Assembly (NCBI RefSeq): GCF_039852015.1 | Contig: NZ_CP156626.1 | Span: 2,576,249 to 2,640,248, forward strand | Length of the DNA: 64,000 bases | Direction of reading: 5' to 3' | DNA from: Robbsia sp. KACC 23696 | Lineage (GTDB): Bacteria > Pseudomonadota > Gammaproteobacteria > Burkholderiales > Burkholderiaceae | In this document: in pieces, positions 53,643 through 63,437 of the stretch | Numbering within the stretch: the first letter of the stretch is position 1 | Layout: the number at the start of each line of letters is the position of its first letter | Made by a program: the position numbers and the translations under genes | The notes under the pieces: model-generated | What the model was told of the DNA's origin: nothing | The model's database searches: none | The model's input: only the letters and a program-made list of their open reading frames with translations

Positions 53643-55724
53643 ATGTCTTCCGCGATGCAATACGCCGTGCGCTCGGTTCTCGCCTTGGCGCGCTTGTTGA
53701 CGATGTTCCGACACCAGGACAAGGAACTGGTCCGCTCGCAGTACCTCGCGTTCTCGCGTCAGGTACCGTTGCTCTATTTCGTCCTGACGATCAACACCGC
53801 GACGGTGTCCTATACCCATATGGGTTCGGCGCCTGCCTGGCTGACGCTGTATGCGCCAGGCCTGTTGATCCTCGGGTGCATCGTTCGCATGACGATGTGG
53901 CGTCTGAGCCGGCACGTGCACCTCAGCGACGCGGACATCGCGCAGCGCATACGCAATGTGAGCAAGGTCATCGCCGTGCTCGGCATTCTATTTACGAGCT
54001 GGGGCGTCACGCTGTTCCAATACGGCGACGCCTATCAACGCAGCCACGTGGCGTTCTACATGGCCATCACGGTCATCACCGTCATCTGCTGCCTGACCCA
54101 TCTCCGGGTTGCCGCGCTGCTGCTGACGGGCATCGTCATGGTGCCCTACTCGAGTTACTTCTTCTGGACCGGCAATCAGGTCTTGATCGCGATCGCCATC
54201 AATGTCGTGCTGGTCTTGATGTCGATGACGTTGATCCTGCGCAATCACGCGCAGGACTTCCGCGACCTGATCGACTCGAAGAAACGGTTGCTGCATACGA
54301 ATCACGATATGCAGCAGCTGAGCGATGAAAACTTCCGTCTGGCGAATATCGACAGCCTGACGCTACTGCCCAACCGTCGACATTTTTTCTCGATCATCGA
54401 CGAACTGCTGTCGACCCGGTCCCGGGCCGGACAGTCGCCCACCCCGTTTGCGGTGGGCGTGCTCGACCTCGATGGTTTCAAGCAGGTCAACGATCTATAC
54501 GGGCACCGGTTCGGCGACAGCGTGCTGGCCGAGGTCGGCAAACGGCTGCTCGACTTCAATCGCGACGACGTGTTTTTCGCACGACTCGGCGGCGATGAGT
54601 TCGGCCTGATCCTGATGCATGCGGTCAGCCGCGAGGCAGCGGTCGAACTGGGTAATGCCGTCTGCGCCGCGCTGCATCATACGCACGCCGTGCGCGAGGC
54701 CGTGGCGCGGATGTCCGCCTCGCTTGGCCTCGCGCTGTTTCCCGAAGCCGGCGACACCCCGGAACAGTTATTCGAACGCGCGGACTACGCGCTATACTTC
54801 GCCAAAAAGCAGCGTCGCGGCAGTGCCGCCGTTTTCTCGACCGAACATGAAACCGAAATCCGGCATGTGGCGGCCATCGAGCAGGCAATGCGAACCGAGA
54901 CCTTGAGCGAAGAAGTGACGCTGGTGTTCCAGCCGATCTTCGACGCCACAGAACGGCGCATCGTCGCCTTCGAGTCGCTGGCGCGCTGGAACAGTCCGAC
55001 GATCGGACGCGTCGATCCGAGCGAATTCATCGGCATCGCCGAACGCACCGGCATGATCACGGTGATTTCGCAGTCGCTGCTGCGCCGCGCACTCGCCTTT
55101 ATCCGGAAATGCCCGGAATCGATTCGGATTTCGTTCAATCTGTCGTCGCTCGACCTGACATCCGACGGCGCGCTGGACGGCATCGTCGCGATCGTCGAGC
55201 AAAGCGGCGTCGCGCCGGCGCGGATCGAATTCGAAATCACCGAGACCGCGATCATCAACGACTTCGAACGCGCCTCGGCGGCGTTGGCGACGTTGAAGGC
55301 GATCGGCGCCCAAATCGCGCTCGACGATTTCGGCACCGGCTTCTCCAGCCTGAGCCGTGTCCATCGCCTGCCGCTGGACAAGATCAAGGTGGACCGCGCG
55401 TTTATCGCGCAACTGGAAACCGAGCCGCAATGCCAGAAGATCGTCAAGAGCATCGCCGATCTGTGCGCCAACCTGCACCTCGAATGCGTCATCGAAGGCG
55501 TTGAAAATGTGACGCAGGTGGAAATGTTGCAGCAGGTGGGATGCCGTTTGATGCAGGGCTATTACTTCGGACGCCCGGTCGAGGAAGCGCTGGCACTGGC
55601 CCAGGTACGCGGCCATGACGGCATGGGCCGCGCGGAAGCACAACACGGTCTGTTCGGCGGCACGCTGGTGCCGGCATCCGCAGCGGCCAACGCACTGGCG
55701 CAGCCGGTGGCCACCACCGAATAA
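53643..55724 (+). CDS. Membrane GGDEF-EAL protein
   Basis: The 693 residues hold about six N-terminal hydrophobic segments (about 40-200), a coiled linker, GGDEF (about 235-395) and EAL (about 420-670). The active site GGDEF is intact, but the RxxD position reads RDDV, so product inhibition is unlikely. The EAL box is ESL; the other catalytic residues remain (FNLSS, EITETA, DDFGTGF, KVDRAF, IEGVE, QGYYFGRP), so phosphodiesterase activity is likely. It could work in either direction on c-di-GMP. ATG 53643 (MSSAMQYAV) overlaps no other gene and is followed by ppx, convergent. Confidence 0.93.
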   Translation: MSSAMQYAVRSVLALARLLTMFRHQDKELVRSQYLAFSRQVPLLYFVLTINTATVSYTHMGSAPAWLTLYAPGLLILGCIVRMTMWRLSRHVHLSDADIAQRIRNVSKVIAVLGILFTSWGVTLFQYGDAYQRSHVAFYMAITVITVICCLTHLRVAALLLTGIVMVPYSSYFFWTGNQVLIAIAINVVLVLMSMTLILRNHAQDFRDLIDSKKRLLHTNHDMQQLSDENFRLANIDSLTLLPNRRHFFSIIDELLSTRSRAGQSPTPFAVGVLDLDGFKQVNDLYGHRFGDSVLAEVGKRLLDFNRDDVFFARLGGDEFGLILMHAVSREAAVELGNAVCAALHHTHAVREAVARMSASLGLALFPEAGDTPEQLFERADYALYFAKKQRRGSAAVFSTEHETEIRHVAAIEQAMRTETLSEEVTLVFQPIFDATERRIVAFESLARWNSPTIGRVDPSEFIGIAERTGMITVISQSLLRRALAFIRKCPESIRISFNLSSLDLTSDGALDGIVAIVEQSGVAPARIEFEITETAIINDFERASAALATLKAIGAQIALDDFGTGFSSLSRVHRLPLDKIKVDRAFIAQLETEPQCQKIVKSIADLCANLHLECVIEGVENVTQVEMLQQVGCRLMQGYYFGRPVEEALALAQVRGHDGMGRAEAQHGLFGGTLVPASAAANALAQPVATTE

Positions 55725-55775
55725 GCAGCTCGTGCTTTGGGTTTGGGGAACGGCGCAGACTCGCGCCGCCGATGC

Positions 55776-57437
55776 TCAGGCGTAGACGATCTTGAAGGTA
55801 CGCCCGACACGCGTCCATTCGGCCGCTTCGCGCGCCAGATTCACTTCACTCATCGGATGGGCATCGGCCCAGGCCCGTGGCAAGGTCAACTCATAGCCTT
55901 GTCGCGTGCGCCGGGCACGTAGCGAGGGTAAGGCGTCGTCGGTACGGCGGCGTGACAGCAGGACCGCCGTACGCAGACAGAACAGCCAGTCCCAGTCGAT
56001 ATCGCTCGATGCCTGAAACTTGCCGAGCTTGCCGATATGGCCCAACAGCAAGGTCGACAGCCGATGCTGATCGGTGCGCGAGAAACCCGGCATGTCGGCA
56101 TTGCTGGCGATATAGGCCGAATGCTTATGATAGCCGCCATGGCCGATCGACAAGCCGATCTCATGCAGCGACGCCGCCCAGCCGAGAAAGGTGCGACCGA
56201 TCTCGCGCGGCGAATCGCCGTTTTCGGCACTGCCATTGCCATTGCCGCTGCCGGCGTGATGCGACGGGGCCGCCTGCGCGTCCTGCTCTTCGGCGGCCTG
56301 TCGGCGCGCCGCTTTCGCGTCCTTGCCTTTCGGCTCCTTCTGGTCCTTGGCGTCGCGCTGTGGCGTCGCACTGTCGTCGTCGAAGAACTGGTCGAGCAGC
56401 AGCGTGGACAGCGCGCCGATACGCGCCGCCTGACGTCGGTCCACCGCATAGCGTTGCATGAACGATTCGACCGTCACGGTTCGCACGTCCTGCTTCGCGC
56501 CGCGCCCCATCAGGTCGTACAGCACGCCTAGCCGCAGCGCGCCGTCGGTCACATCGGCATAGTCGATCCCCAATTCCTCGAACACGCCGATCATGATCGA
56601 CAGGCCGCCCGGCAGCACGGGAATCCGATCCGGCTTCAATCCGACCAGCTTCGCATCGGTGGCGCTACCGGCCTTCACCAGCGCGCGCCGCAAGCGCTCC
56701 AGCCCATTGCGGGTAATGCCATGGCTGATACCGCTATCGTTGAAACCGTTGTCCTCGATCAGCTCCGCCAGGGCCCGTGCGGTGCCCGACGAACCGATCG
56801 ACTGCTCCCAACCGGCATCGCGGTAAGCATGCGAGATCAGTTCGATTTCGCGACGTGCGGCCAGGATCGCCTGGTGCATCGCCGATTCGGTCACCACGTC
56901 GTCCGCGAAATACAGCCGACTGTGACTGACGCAACCGATGTAGAGACTCTCCATCAACAGGGGCTCGAACCCGCGGCCGATGATGAATTCGGTCGACCCG
57001 CCGCCGATATCGACAACCAGACGCTTGTCGGGCGCTGGAGGCACCGTATGCGCGGCACCGGCGTAGATCAGGCGCGCCTCTTCCCGGCCGGCGATGACTT
57101 CGATCGGAAAACCCAGCGCCTTGTGTGCGCGGTCGATGAATTCCTGCGCGTTTTTGGCCACCCGCAGCGTATTGGTCGCCACGGCACGGACCCGCTTGTG
57201 CGGAAATCCGCGCAGGCGCTCGCCAAAACGCTCCAGGGCTTCCAACCCGCGCAGCTGCGCCGCTTCGTCGAGGATTTTGTCGTCGGTCAGTCCCGCGCCC
57301 AGCCGAACGGGTTCGCGCATGGCGTCGATCTGCTGAATCTGGCTGCCGGCCGGCGTGGTTTCCACCCGGCCCACGATCAGCCGAAAGCTGTTCGACCCCA
57401 TATCGACTGCTGCCAACAAGGTGGGAGTATCCGCCAT
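55776..57437 (-). CDS. ppx: Exopolyphosphatase with a disordered insert
   Basis: Ppx releases phosphate from polyphosphate and belongs to the ASKHA (Ppx/GppA) family. The 553 residues carry LLAAVDMGSNSFRLIVG (phosphate 1), VVDIGGGSTEF (phosphate 2, about 148), and a C-terminal HD-like domain with LGWAASLHEIGLSIGHGGYHKH. Between them, at about 352-411, lies a 60-residue insert of Asp, Lys, Ala, Gln, Gly and Asn with GSGNGNG, clearly low complexity and absent from most homologues. I chose ATG 57437 (MADTPTLLAAVDMG); the frame from 57575 lacks similarity. It is divergent from ppk. Confidence 0.93.
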   Translation of the reverse strand: MADTPTLLAAVDMGSNSFRLIVGRVETTPAGSQIQQIDAMREPVRLGAGLTDDKILDEAAQLRGLEALERFGERLRGFPHKRVRAVATNTLRVAKNAQEFIDRAHKALGFPIEVIAGREEARLIYAGAAHTVPPAPDKRLVVDIGGGSTEFIIGRGFEPLLMESLYIGCVSHSRLYFADDVVTESAMHQAILAARREIELISHAYRDAGWEQSIGSSGTARALAELIEDNGFNDSGISHGITRNGLERLRRALVKAGSATDAKLVGLKPDRIPVLPGGLSIMIGVFEELGIDYADVTDGALRLGVLYDLMGRGAKQDVRTVTVESFMQRYAVDRRQAARIGALSTLLLDQFFDDDSATPQRDAKDQKEPKGKDAKAARRQAAEEQDAQAAPSHHAGSGNGNGSAENGDSPREIGRTFLGWAASLHEIGLSIGHGGYHKHSAYIASNADMPGFSRTDQHRLSTLLLGHIGKLGKFQASSDIDWDWLFCLRTAVLLSRRRTDDALPSLRARRTRQGYELTLPRAWADAHPMSEVNLAREAAEWTRVGRTFKIVYA

Positions 57438-57860
57438 AAAAATCGTCTTCGATCCGCAATGAGGAGAAAGTCCGGGCCGGCGCGGAAAACGCTGCGCGCC
57501 GCACGGCCGGGGAGGCGAATTCTGCCATGTTAGCCAAGCACGTGCTTGCTGCAAAGCGCGGACCACGCAATCCACCCGCTGCGTCGCGGTCCCTGTCCGA
57601 TCAAACGAACGCCCGAGCGAATGTGACAGTCACATCAATGTCATATTATGGACATGTTGATCTGGAAGAATGTATGCATCGGCAATTCGGCCAGCGCGCG
57701 GACCGGCAGGACCTGCCATAGTCAGACAGACCCATCTTGCCAGTCCACGACGCAGCATGCCATTCTTAAACGCACGTCTTCGTCATCCAGCGACGCCGCT
57801 TCGGGGTCTTTTGCCCGGACCGCGGGTCGCCGGTTACGCGGACACTTCATTGCAAGACTT
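57438..57860. other. ppx-ppk intergenic region
   Basis: The divergent promoter region of ppx and ppk. The frame through it in the plus direction from 57648 lacks PPK similarity, so I treat it as leader. It contains the dyad and Pho-like element described separately. Confidence 0.55.
57621..57649 (+). promoter_or_regulatory. Pho-box-like element and dyad ahead of ppk
   Basis: CAGTCAC-ATCA-ATGTCAT (57627-57644) resembles two Pho repeats (CTGTCAT) with a four-base spacer. TATTAT (57644-57649) could be the -10 box. Overlapping it, ATGTGAC-A-GTCACAT (57621-57635) is a perfect 7-1-7 palindrome. PhoB control of ppk is known in other bacteria; here it is an inference. Confidence 0.55.
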
Positions 57861-60044
57861 ATGGCGCCCACCGATGCTTCCGCACCCCTTCCCTCGTCGA
57901 GCTTCGACGACGACTTGAACGCCGAAAGCGCGGCCTCGCCCCGTACCGCCGTCCTGGCCACCGGCGTGCGCGTACGCCGGGGAAGTTCCCACTATCCGCT
58001 GCTGAATCGTGAACTGGGCGTGCTGGCATTCAACGAGCGCGTACTGGCGCAAGCGGCCGACCCCGCGGTGCCGTTGCTCGAGCGACTGCGTTTCCTCTGC
58101 ATCACCAGCAGCAACCTCGACGAGTTCTTCGAAGTGCGCATGGCCGGCCTGCAAGAGGAGATGCGCGACACCCCCGGGCTGATGACACCCGACGGCATGT
58201 CGATGCAGCAAGCTTACACGGTCATCGCGGAGCGTGCGCACCGGCTGGTGAAGCGCCAATATGCAATGTTGCACGACACGGTACTGCCGGCGCTGCGCAA
58301 GGAAGGCATCGTCTTTCATGAACCGGCCTCGTGGAACGCCGAACAGACGGCTTGGGCGCATCACTACTTCCATACCGAACTGACGCCGGTGCTCACGCCG
58401 ATCGGCCTGGACCCGGCGCACCCGTTCCCGCGCGTCTTGAACAAGAGCTTGAACTTTGCCGTCGAACTGGCCGGCAAGGACGCGTTCGGGCGCGACGCGG
58501 TACTGGGCATCGTCCAGGCGCCGCGCGTGCTGCCACGTCTGGTACGGATGCCGGCCGAACTCTCCGGCCATCCGTACGGCTTCGTGCTGTTGAGCAGCTT
58601 CATGGAACGGTTCGTCGGCGACCTGTTCCCGGGTCTGGAACTGCGCAGTTGCAATCAGTTCCGCGTAACGCGCAACAGCGAGCTGTTCGTCGACGAGGAT
58701 GAGATCACCGACCTGCGCGTGGCCTTGCAGGGCGAGTTGAGCGCGCGCCACTTCGGCAGCCCGGTGCGTCTGGAAGTCTCCGCCGATACCCCGGCCGAGC
58801 TGTTGCGCCGGCTGCGCGAGGAATCGGGTCTTTCGGAACGCGATTGCTATCGTGTGGATGGCCCGGTCAATCTCGTGCGCCTGATGCAATTACCCGACCT
58901 GGTGGACCGTCCCGATCTGAAGTTCGTGCCTCACGTTCCCGCCGCGCCGCAATTGAACCCACCGACGGCGACGTTGTTCGATGCGATCGATCACGGCGAT
59001 ATCCTGCTGCATCATCCGTACGAGAGCTTCCAGCCGGTCTTGGAGCTGTTGCTGCAGGCGGCAAAAGATCCGCACGTGGTGGCCATCAAGCAAACGATCT
59101 ATCGGACCGGCAGTGATTCGGCGCTGATGGATGCGTTGATGCTGGCCGTGCGCAATGGCAAGGCCGTCACCGTCGTCGTGGAACTGCTCGCGCGTTTCGA
59201 CGAGGAAACGAATATCAACTGGGCCGAGCGCCTGGAACAGGCGGGCGCGCATGTCGTCTACGGCGTGGTCGGCCACAAGTGTCACGCGAAGATGATGCTG
59301 ATCGTCCGCCGCAGCACGATCAATGGTCAGGCCACGCTGCGTCGCTACGTCCATCTGGGCACCGGAAACTATCATCCGAAAACCGCCCGCCTGTACACGG
59401 ACTTCGGTGTCATGACGAGCCATCCGGGCATCTGCGAGGACGTGCATCATGTCTTCCAGCAACTGACCGGCATCAATGGCCAGTTGTCGCTGAACTATCT
59501 GTGGCAGTCGCCGTTCACGCTGCATACGAAGTTGGTCGAAGCGATCAATCGCGAGGCCGAGGCGGCACGCGCCGGGCGCAAGGCGCGGATCGTCGCGAAG
59601 ATGAATGCCTTGCTCGAACCGACGACGATCGCCGCCCTCTACGAGGCCTCGATGGCGGGCGTGAAGATCGATTTGATCGTGCGCGGCGTATGTTCGTTGC
59701 AACCCGGCGTGCCGGGCTTGTCCGACAATATCACCGTGCGCTCGATCATCGGCCGCTTCCTCGAGCATCATCGGATCTATTACTTCTACGCCGATGGGGC
59801 GGAAGACGTCTATCTGTCCAGCGCGGACTGGATGGACCGCAACTTCTTCCGTCGCGTCGAAGTGGCGTTTCCGGTATTGGATCGTCGATTAAAAAGACGC
59901 GTGATCGCCGAGGGTCTGTCTGCCTTCATCGGCGACAACCTGAATGCCTGGGTCATGCAAAGCGATGGGGAATATCATCGCCGCCGGCCGGGTAAGACCA
60001 CCCGTAGCGCCCAGTTGAGCCTGCTGCAGAAGTTCTGCGTCTGA
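57861..60044 (+). CDS. ppk: Polyphosphate kinase 1
   Basis: PPK1 makes polyphosphate from ATP at the membrane. The 727 residues include the N domain (LLNRELGVLAFNERVL, then FLCITSSNLDEFFEVRMAGL), the head domain, and the two PLD-like C-terminal domains. The autophosphorylated histidine region is GHKCHAKMMLI (His about 472 and 475). RYVHLGTGNYHPKTARLY and the C-terminal NFFRRVEVAFPVLD also match. I start at ATG 57861 because the upstream extension from 57648 lacks family similarity and would lie inside the promoter. The SD is weak. It is divergent from ppx, so synthesis and breakdown genes share a control region. Confidence 0.95.
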   Translation: MAPTDASAPLPSSSFDDDLNAESAASPRTAVLATGVRVRRGSSHYPLLNRELGVLAFNERVLAQAADPAVPLLERLRFLCITSSNLDEFFEVRMAGLQEEMRDTPGLMTPDGMSMQQAYTVIAERAHRLVKRQYAMLHDTVLPALRKEGIVFHEPASWNAEQTAWAHHYFHTELTPVLTPIGLDPAHPFPRVLNKSLNFAVELAGKDAFGRDAVLGIVQAPRVLPRLVRMPAELSGHPYGFVLLSSFMERFVGDLFPGLELRSCNQFRVTRNSELFVDEDEITDLRVALQGELSARHFGSPVRLEVSADTPAELLRRLREESGLSERDCYRVDGPVNLVRLMQLPDLVDRPDLKFVPHVPAAPQLNPPTATLFDAIDHGDILLHHPYESFQPVLELLLQAAKDPHVVAIKQTIYRTGSDSALMDALMLAVRNGKAVTVVVELLARFDEETNINWAERLEQAGAHVVYGVVGHKCHAKMMLIVRRSTINGQATLRRYVHLGTGNYHPKTARLYTDFGVMTSHPGICEDVHHVFQQLTGINGQLSLNYLWQSPFTLHTKLVEAINREAEAARAGRKARIVAKMNALLEPTTIAALYEASMAGVKIDLIVRGVCSLQPGVPGLSDNITVRSIIGRFLEHHRIYYFYADGAEDVYLSSADWMDRNFFRRVEVAFPVLDRRLKRRVIAEGLSAFIGDNLNAWVMQSDGEYHRRRPGKTTRSAQLSLLQKFCV

Positions 60045-60179
60045 CGGGGTATCCGACGACAGCATTGCGCCGCGTGCGATCCGATCGCGGGCCAGAGGCC
60101 AATGCTGCCAGACCAAGGTATCGGAAGACCCCTGCGACGTCCGGCTCGGCATCGCCCTACTTCTCATCTCACAATGCGC

Positions 60180-61574
60180 TTAGTCACCGATTCGTGCCGC
60201 CACGTCGGCAGCGACATCGGCGGAAACCTCAGCGTCATAGGGATAGTCGGCATCATCCATTTCCTCATCGGTGACCGTAAGTAACACGGTACGATGCCGC
60301 GGAAAATGGACTGCAAACTGGCTGCCCCGGCCCACCTGACTGCGAATGCTCAAACGCGCCTCGTGCCGTTGCAGCACGTGTTTGACGATTGCAAGCCCGA
60401 GCCCCGTGCCGCCCGTTCCACGCGAACGGCTGCGATCCACCCGGTAGAAACGCTCCGTCAGTCGCGGGATATGCTCGGCCGGAATACCAATACCGTCGTC
60501 GGTCACCGTGAACACGCCATAACCGTCCTCGGCACGCCACGACACATCGATCACGCCACCCTCCGGCGTATAACGCACGGCATTGCTCACCAGATTGCCG
60601 AACGCGCTGGCAATCTCGTTTTCCGCACCGGTGATGCCGACGCCCGGGTCGATATCGAGATGGATCGTGTGCTTGCCGCCTGACAGGCCCATCGCTTCGT
60701 CGCGCAAATGCTGCGTTAATGTGCGGACATTCACACGTTGTTCGCCCGGCGGTTTCGGATCGCCTTCGATATGCGCCAGCACCAGCAGATCGTTGACGAT
60801 CGCCTGCATCCGCAGCGACTGCTGCTCCATCAATCCGAGATAGCGCGCCCGATCCGCTTCGCTCAGCGGCAACTCGCGTACCGTCTCCAGGAAACCGGCC
60901 AGGACCGTCAGCGGCGTCTTCAATTCATGCGAGACATTGGCAACGAAATCCCGGCGCATCGAATCGGTGCGCTCCAACTTCGTCACGTCCTGCGAAATCA
61001 CCACCTTGCGGTGGTCGCCATACGGTAGCACCTGAACCGACAACACCTTGTGAAACTTGCGGCCCATTCCGCTCATCCGCAGATCCATGCCTTCCCGCGG
61101 CGAGCCGATGTAGTGGATAAAGTCCGGCTGCCGAATCAGATGGGTGATGTGCTGACCGACGTCGCGTTCCGCATCGACCCCGAAATGCCGCTCCGCGTTC
61201 GCATTACACCATTCGATCCGCTGCTCGTTGTCCAGCAGGATGATGCCGTTCGGCGAAACCTGGATGGCTTCGATGAACCGCGCATGTTGTGCCTCGACAT
61301 CGCGGACCTGCTGATACCAGCGCTTGGAGAAACGGAACAGGCGATAGTAGATTTCGCCCCAGACGCCCGGTGCGCTCGGCACGGTGCCATAGGCCGGGCG
61401 GTCGAGCAGACGCCATAGCCGTTGCGCCTGATACGTCGCAAACCCCCAGTGCAGCAGCAGACCGACGACCGCCGCGGCCAACCCGACCTTGACGCCCAGC
61501 GCCAGGGTCACGCCACCGATCAGCACCAGAAACAGCACCAGCGACGCAGTGGCACGCGCCCAGATCACATTCAT
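60180..61574 (-). CDS. phoR: Phosphate regulon sensor kinase PhoR
   Basis: The 464-residue membrane histidine kinase has two N-terminal hydrophobic segments (about 8-47), a PAS domain (about 100-195: VSPNGIILLDNEQRIEWCN) and the HisKA domain with H216 (FVANVSHELKTPLTVLAGF). HATPase follows with N box, G1 DDGIGIP and G2 GTGGTGLGLAIV. It signals through PstSCAB/PhoU and phosphorylates PhoB. GGGGAACG precedes ATG 61574. The gap to phoB (202 bases) is longer than usual. It is convergent with ppk. Confidence 0.95.
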   Translation of the reverse strand: MNVIWARATASLVLFLVLIGGVTLALGVKVGLAAAVVGLLLHWGFATYQAQRLWRLLDRPAYGTVPSAPGVWGEIYYRLFRFSKRWYQQVRDVEAQHARFIEAIQVSPNGIILLDNEQRIEWCNANAERHFGVDAERDVGQHITHLIRQPDFIHYIGSPREGMDLRMSGMGRKFHKVLSVQVLPYGDHRKVVISQDVTKLERTDSMRRDFVANVSHELKTPLTVLAGFLETVRELPLSEADRARYLGLMEQQSLRMQAIVNDLLVLAHIEGDPKPPGEQRVNVRTLTQHLRDEAMGLSGGKHTIHLDIDPGVGITGAENEIASAFGNLVSNAVRYTPEGGVIDVSWRAEDGYGVFTVTDDGIGIPAEHIPRLTERFYRVDRSRSRGTGGTGLGLAIVKHVLQRHEARLSIRSQVGRGSQFAVHFPRHRTVLLTVTDEEMDDADYPYDAEVSADVAADVAARIGD

Positions 61575-61776
61575 TTTTCGTTCCCCAAAAACAACAACGC
61601 GCGGAAGTCCGGCCCTGGCCGTAACTTCCGCGCGTCTGAACGGCGCCGGCGACGTGGCGACTTTGCGCGCCCACCCTGTCGGCACCCGTACCCCACTACG
61701 GCACGGGACGGCCCCCCAAAGGTCCCGCTAAAGGCCCTAAAAGGCGATACAGTCCCCAACGCGTGCCCGTATTGTA

Positions 61777-62517
61777 TTACGCGTGTTTGGAGAGTCGGTA
61801 ACCGCTGCCCCGTACCGTCTCGATCATCAGGTCGCATCCCGCCGGCTTCAGTGCGGCGCGCAGGCGCTTGATGTGCACGTCCACGGTCCGTTCCTCGACG
61901 AAAACGTGGTCGCCCCAGACGCGATCCAGCAATTGCGTCCGGCTATGCACTCGCTCGGGATGCGTCATCAGGAAATGCAGCAGACGAAATTCCGTCGGCC
62001 CCAACTCCAGCCGCACGTCTTCGCTCAGATCCGTCGTATCCGGTCCGATCTCGCCGGCCGTCGCAAGACGTCGGGCGCTGACGCGGTGCGTCGTCGGATC
62101 CAGGCGCAGACCGTTGATTGAGACCACGTCTTCCGTCAACTGCGGCGCGCGGCGACGTAGCACCGCCTTGATCCGCGCCATCAATTCCTTCGGCGAGAAC
62201 GGTTTGGTCACGTAATCGTCGGCACCGGTTTCCAGCGCCGCGACCTTGTCCGCCTCTTCACCGCGGGCCGTCAGCATGATCAGCGGAATGCTGCGCGTGC
62301 GTTCATCGCTGCGCAACTCACGCGCGAAAGCGATACCGGATTTGCCCGGCAACATCCAGTCCAGCAGGATCAGATCCGGCAGGACGTCCCCGATCAGATG
62401 CTCCGCCTGCTCGGCGTTATAGGCGCGGATCGCATAATGGCCGGCATGCTCGAGGTTGACGGCGATCAGCTCCGAAATCGACGGTTCGTCTTCGACGACG
62501 AGGATACTGCTGGGCAT
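61777..62517 (-). CDS. phoB: Phosphate regulon response regulator PhoB
   Basis: The 246-residue OmpR-type regulator has D10, E11 and D53 ([13 protein letters not shown]), the conserved T (MLTARGEE) and K ([10 protein letters not shown]). The winged-helix output ([18 protein letters not shown], and [16 protein letters not shown]) binds Pho boxes and recruits sigma-70. It activates pst, phoU and, by inference, ppk. AGGAGAG is upstream of ATG 62517. PhoU is 159 bases upstream. Confidence 0.96.
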   Translation of the reverse strand: MPSSILVVEDEPSISELIAVNLEHAGHYAIRAYNAEQAEHLIGDVLPDLILLDWMLPGKSGIAFARELRSDERTRSIPLIMLTARGEEADKVAALETGADDYVTKPFSPKELMARIKAVLRRRAPQLTEDVVSINGLRLDPTTHRVSARRLATAGEIGPDTTDLSEDVRLELGPTEFRLLHFLMTHPERVHSRTQLLDRVWGDHVFVEERTVDVHIKRLRAALKPAGCDLMIETVRGSGYRLSKHA

Positions 62518-62676
62518 CTTGGCGACTCTCCTGGAGAAACCCTGTTCGACAACACAGGTCAACAACACGGCAACGGGCAATCGCGCCCCTCACCGCCACA
62601 TCGGACCAGCGGGGCCTGCGTGGCGGATGATCCGTCGGATCTCCGCGTCACGCAGACCGCCGCCGATAAAACCCGA

Positions 62677-63387
62677 TCAGCTCAACGCTTCACGTTCCAT
62701 CGTCTCGCGCGGCATATGCCGCACATCGGTGCCCTTGACGATGTAGATGATCAATTCGGCGATATTTTTTGCATGATCGCCAATGCGCTCGATGGCCTTC
62801 GCCACGAACAGATAATCCAGTCCGACCGAAATCGTCCGTGGATCCTCCATCATATACGTCGCCAGCTTACGCACGAAGGCATCGAATTCGCTATCGATCG
62901 AACGATCGTCACGGATGATCTGCAGCGCGGCATTGATGTCCAGGCGCGCGAACGCGTCCAGCACATTGTGCAGAATCGATGCGGCCATTTCACCGGACAG
63001 ACGGATCTCGGCCGTATTGATCGCACGACCGGCGCCATCGTCGATGATCCGTTGCGTGCGCTTCGCGACCTTCTGTGCTTCGTCGCCGGCGCGTTCCAGA
63101 TTCGTGATCGCCTTCGACACCGCCATCAGCAAACGCAGATCACGTGCGGCAGGCTGCCGACGCGCGATGATGTCGTTGCATTGCTGATCGATCTCGATTT
63201 CCATCTCGTTGACACGCCGTTCGGCCGTGGCAACGTGACGGATGGCGGTCTCGTTGTAGTTGTTCAATGCATCCATCGCATTGACGATCTGCGACTCCAC
63301 CAAGCCGCCCATTTCGAGCAGCTTGGAGGACAGCAAGTTCAGATCGGCGTCGAACTGACTCGACAGATGTTGTTTTTCCTGTTGCAT
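62677..63387 (-). CDS. phoU: Phosphate transport regulator PhoU
   Basis: 236 residues, two three-helix PhoU repeats, with acidic metal-binding stretches such as EIEIDQQCNDIIARRQPAARDLR. PhoU represses the Pho regulon when phosphate is high and links PstSCAB to PhoR. GAGGACGGG precedes ATG 63387. It lies 50 bases after pstB, as usual. Confidence 0.96.
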   Translation of the reverse strand: MQQEKQHLSSQFDADLNLLSSKLLEMGGLVESQIVNAMDALNNYNETAIRHVATAERRVNEMEIEIDQQCNDIIARRQPAARDLRLLMAVSKAITNLERAGDEAQKVAKRTQRIIDDGAGRAINTAEIRLSGEMAASILHNVLDAFARLDINAALQIIRDDRSIDSEFDAFVRKLATYMMEDPRTISVGLDYLFVAKAIERIGDHAKNIAELIIYIVKGTDVRHMPRETMEREALS

Positions 63388-63437
63388 GGCCCGTCCTCTT
63401 GGCTTGTCACTCTATCGAATCCGCACGCGGTGCGGCA

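Noticed and set aside
57648..57860. N-terminal extension of PPK from ATG 57648
   Set aside because: This region contains the putative -10 box and dyad and has no PPK similarity; the family start is at 57861.
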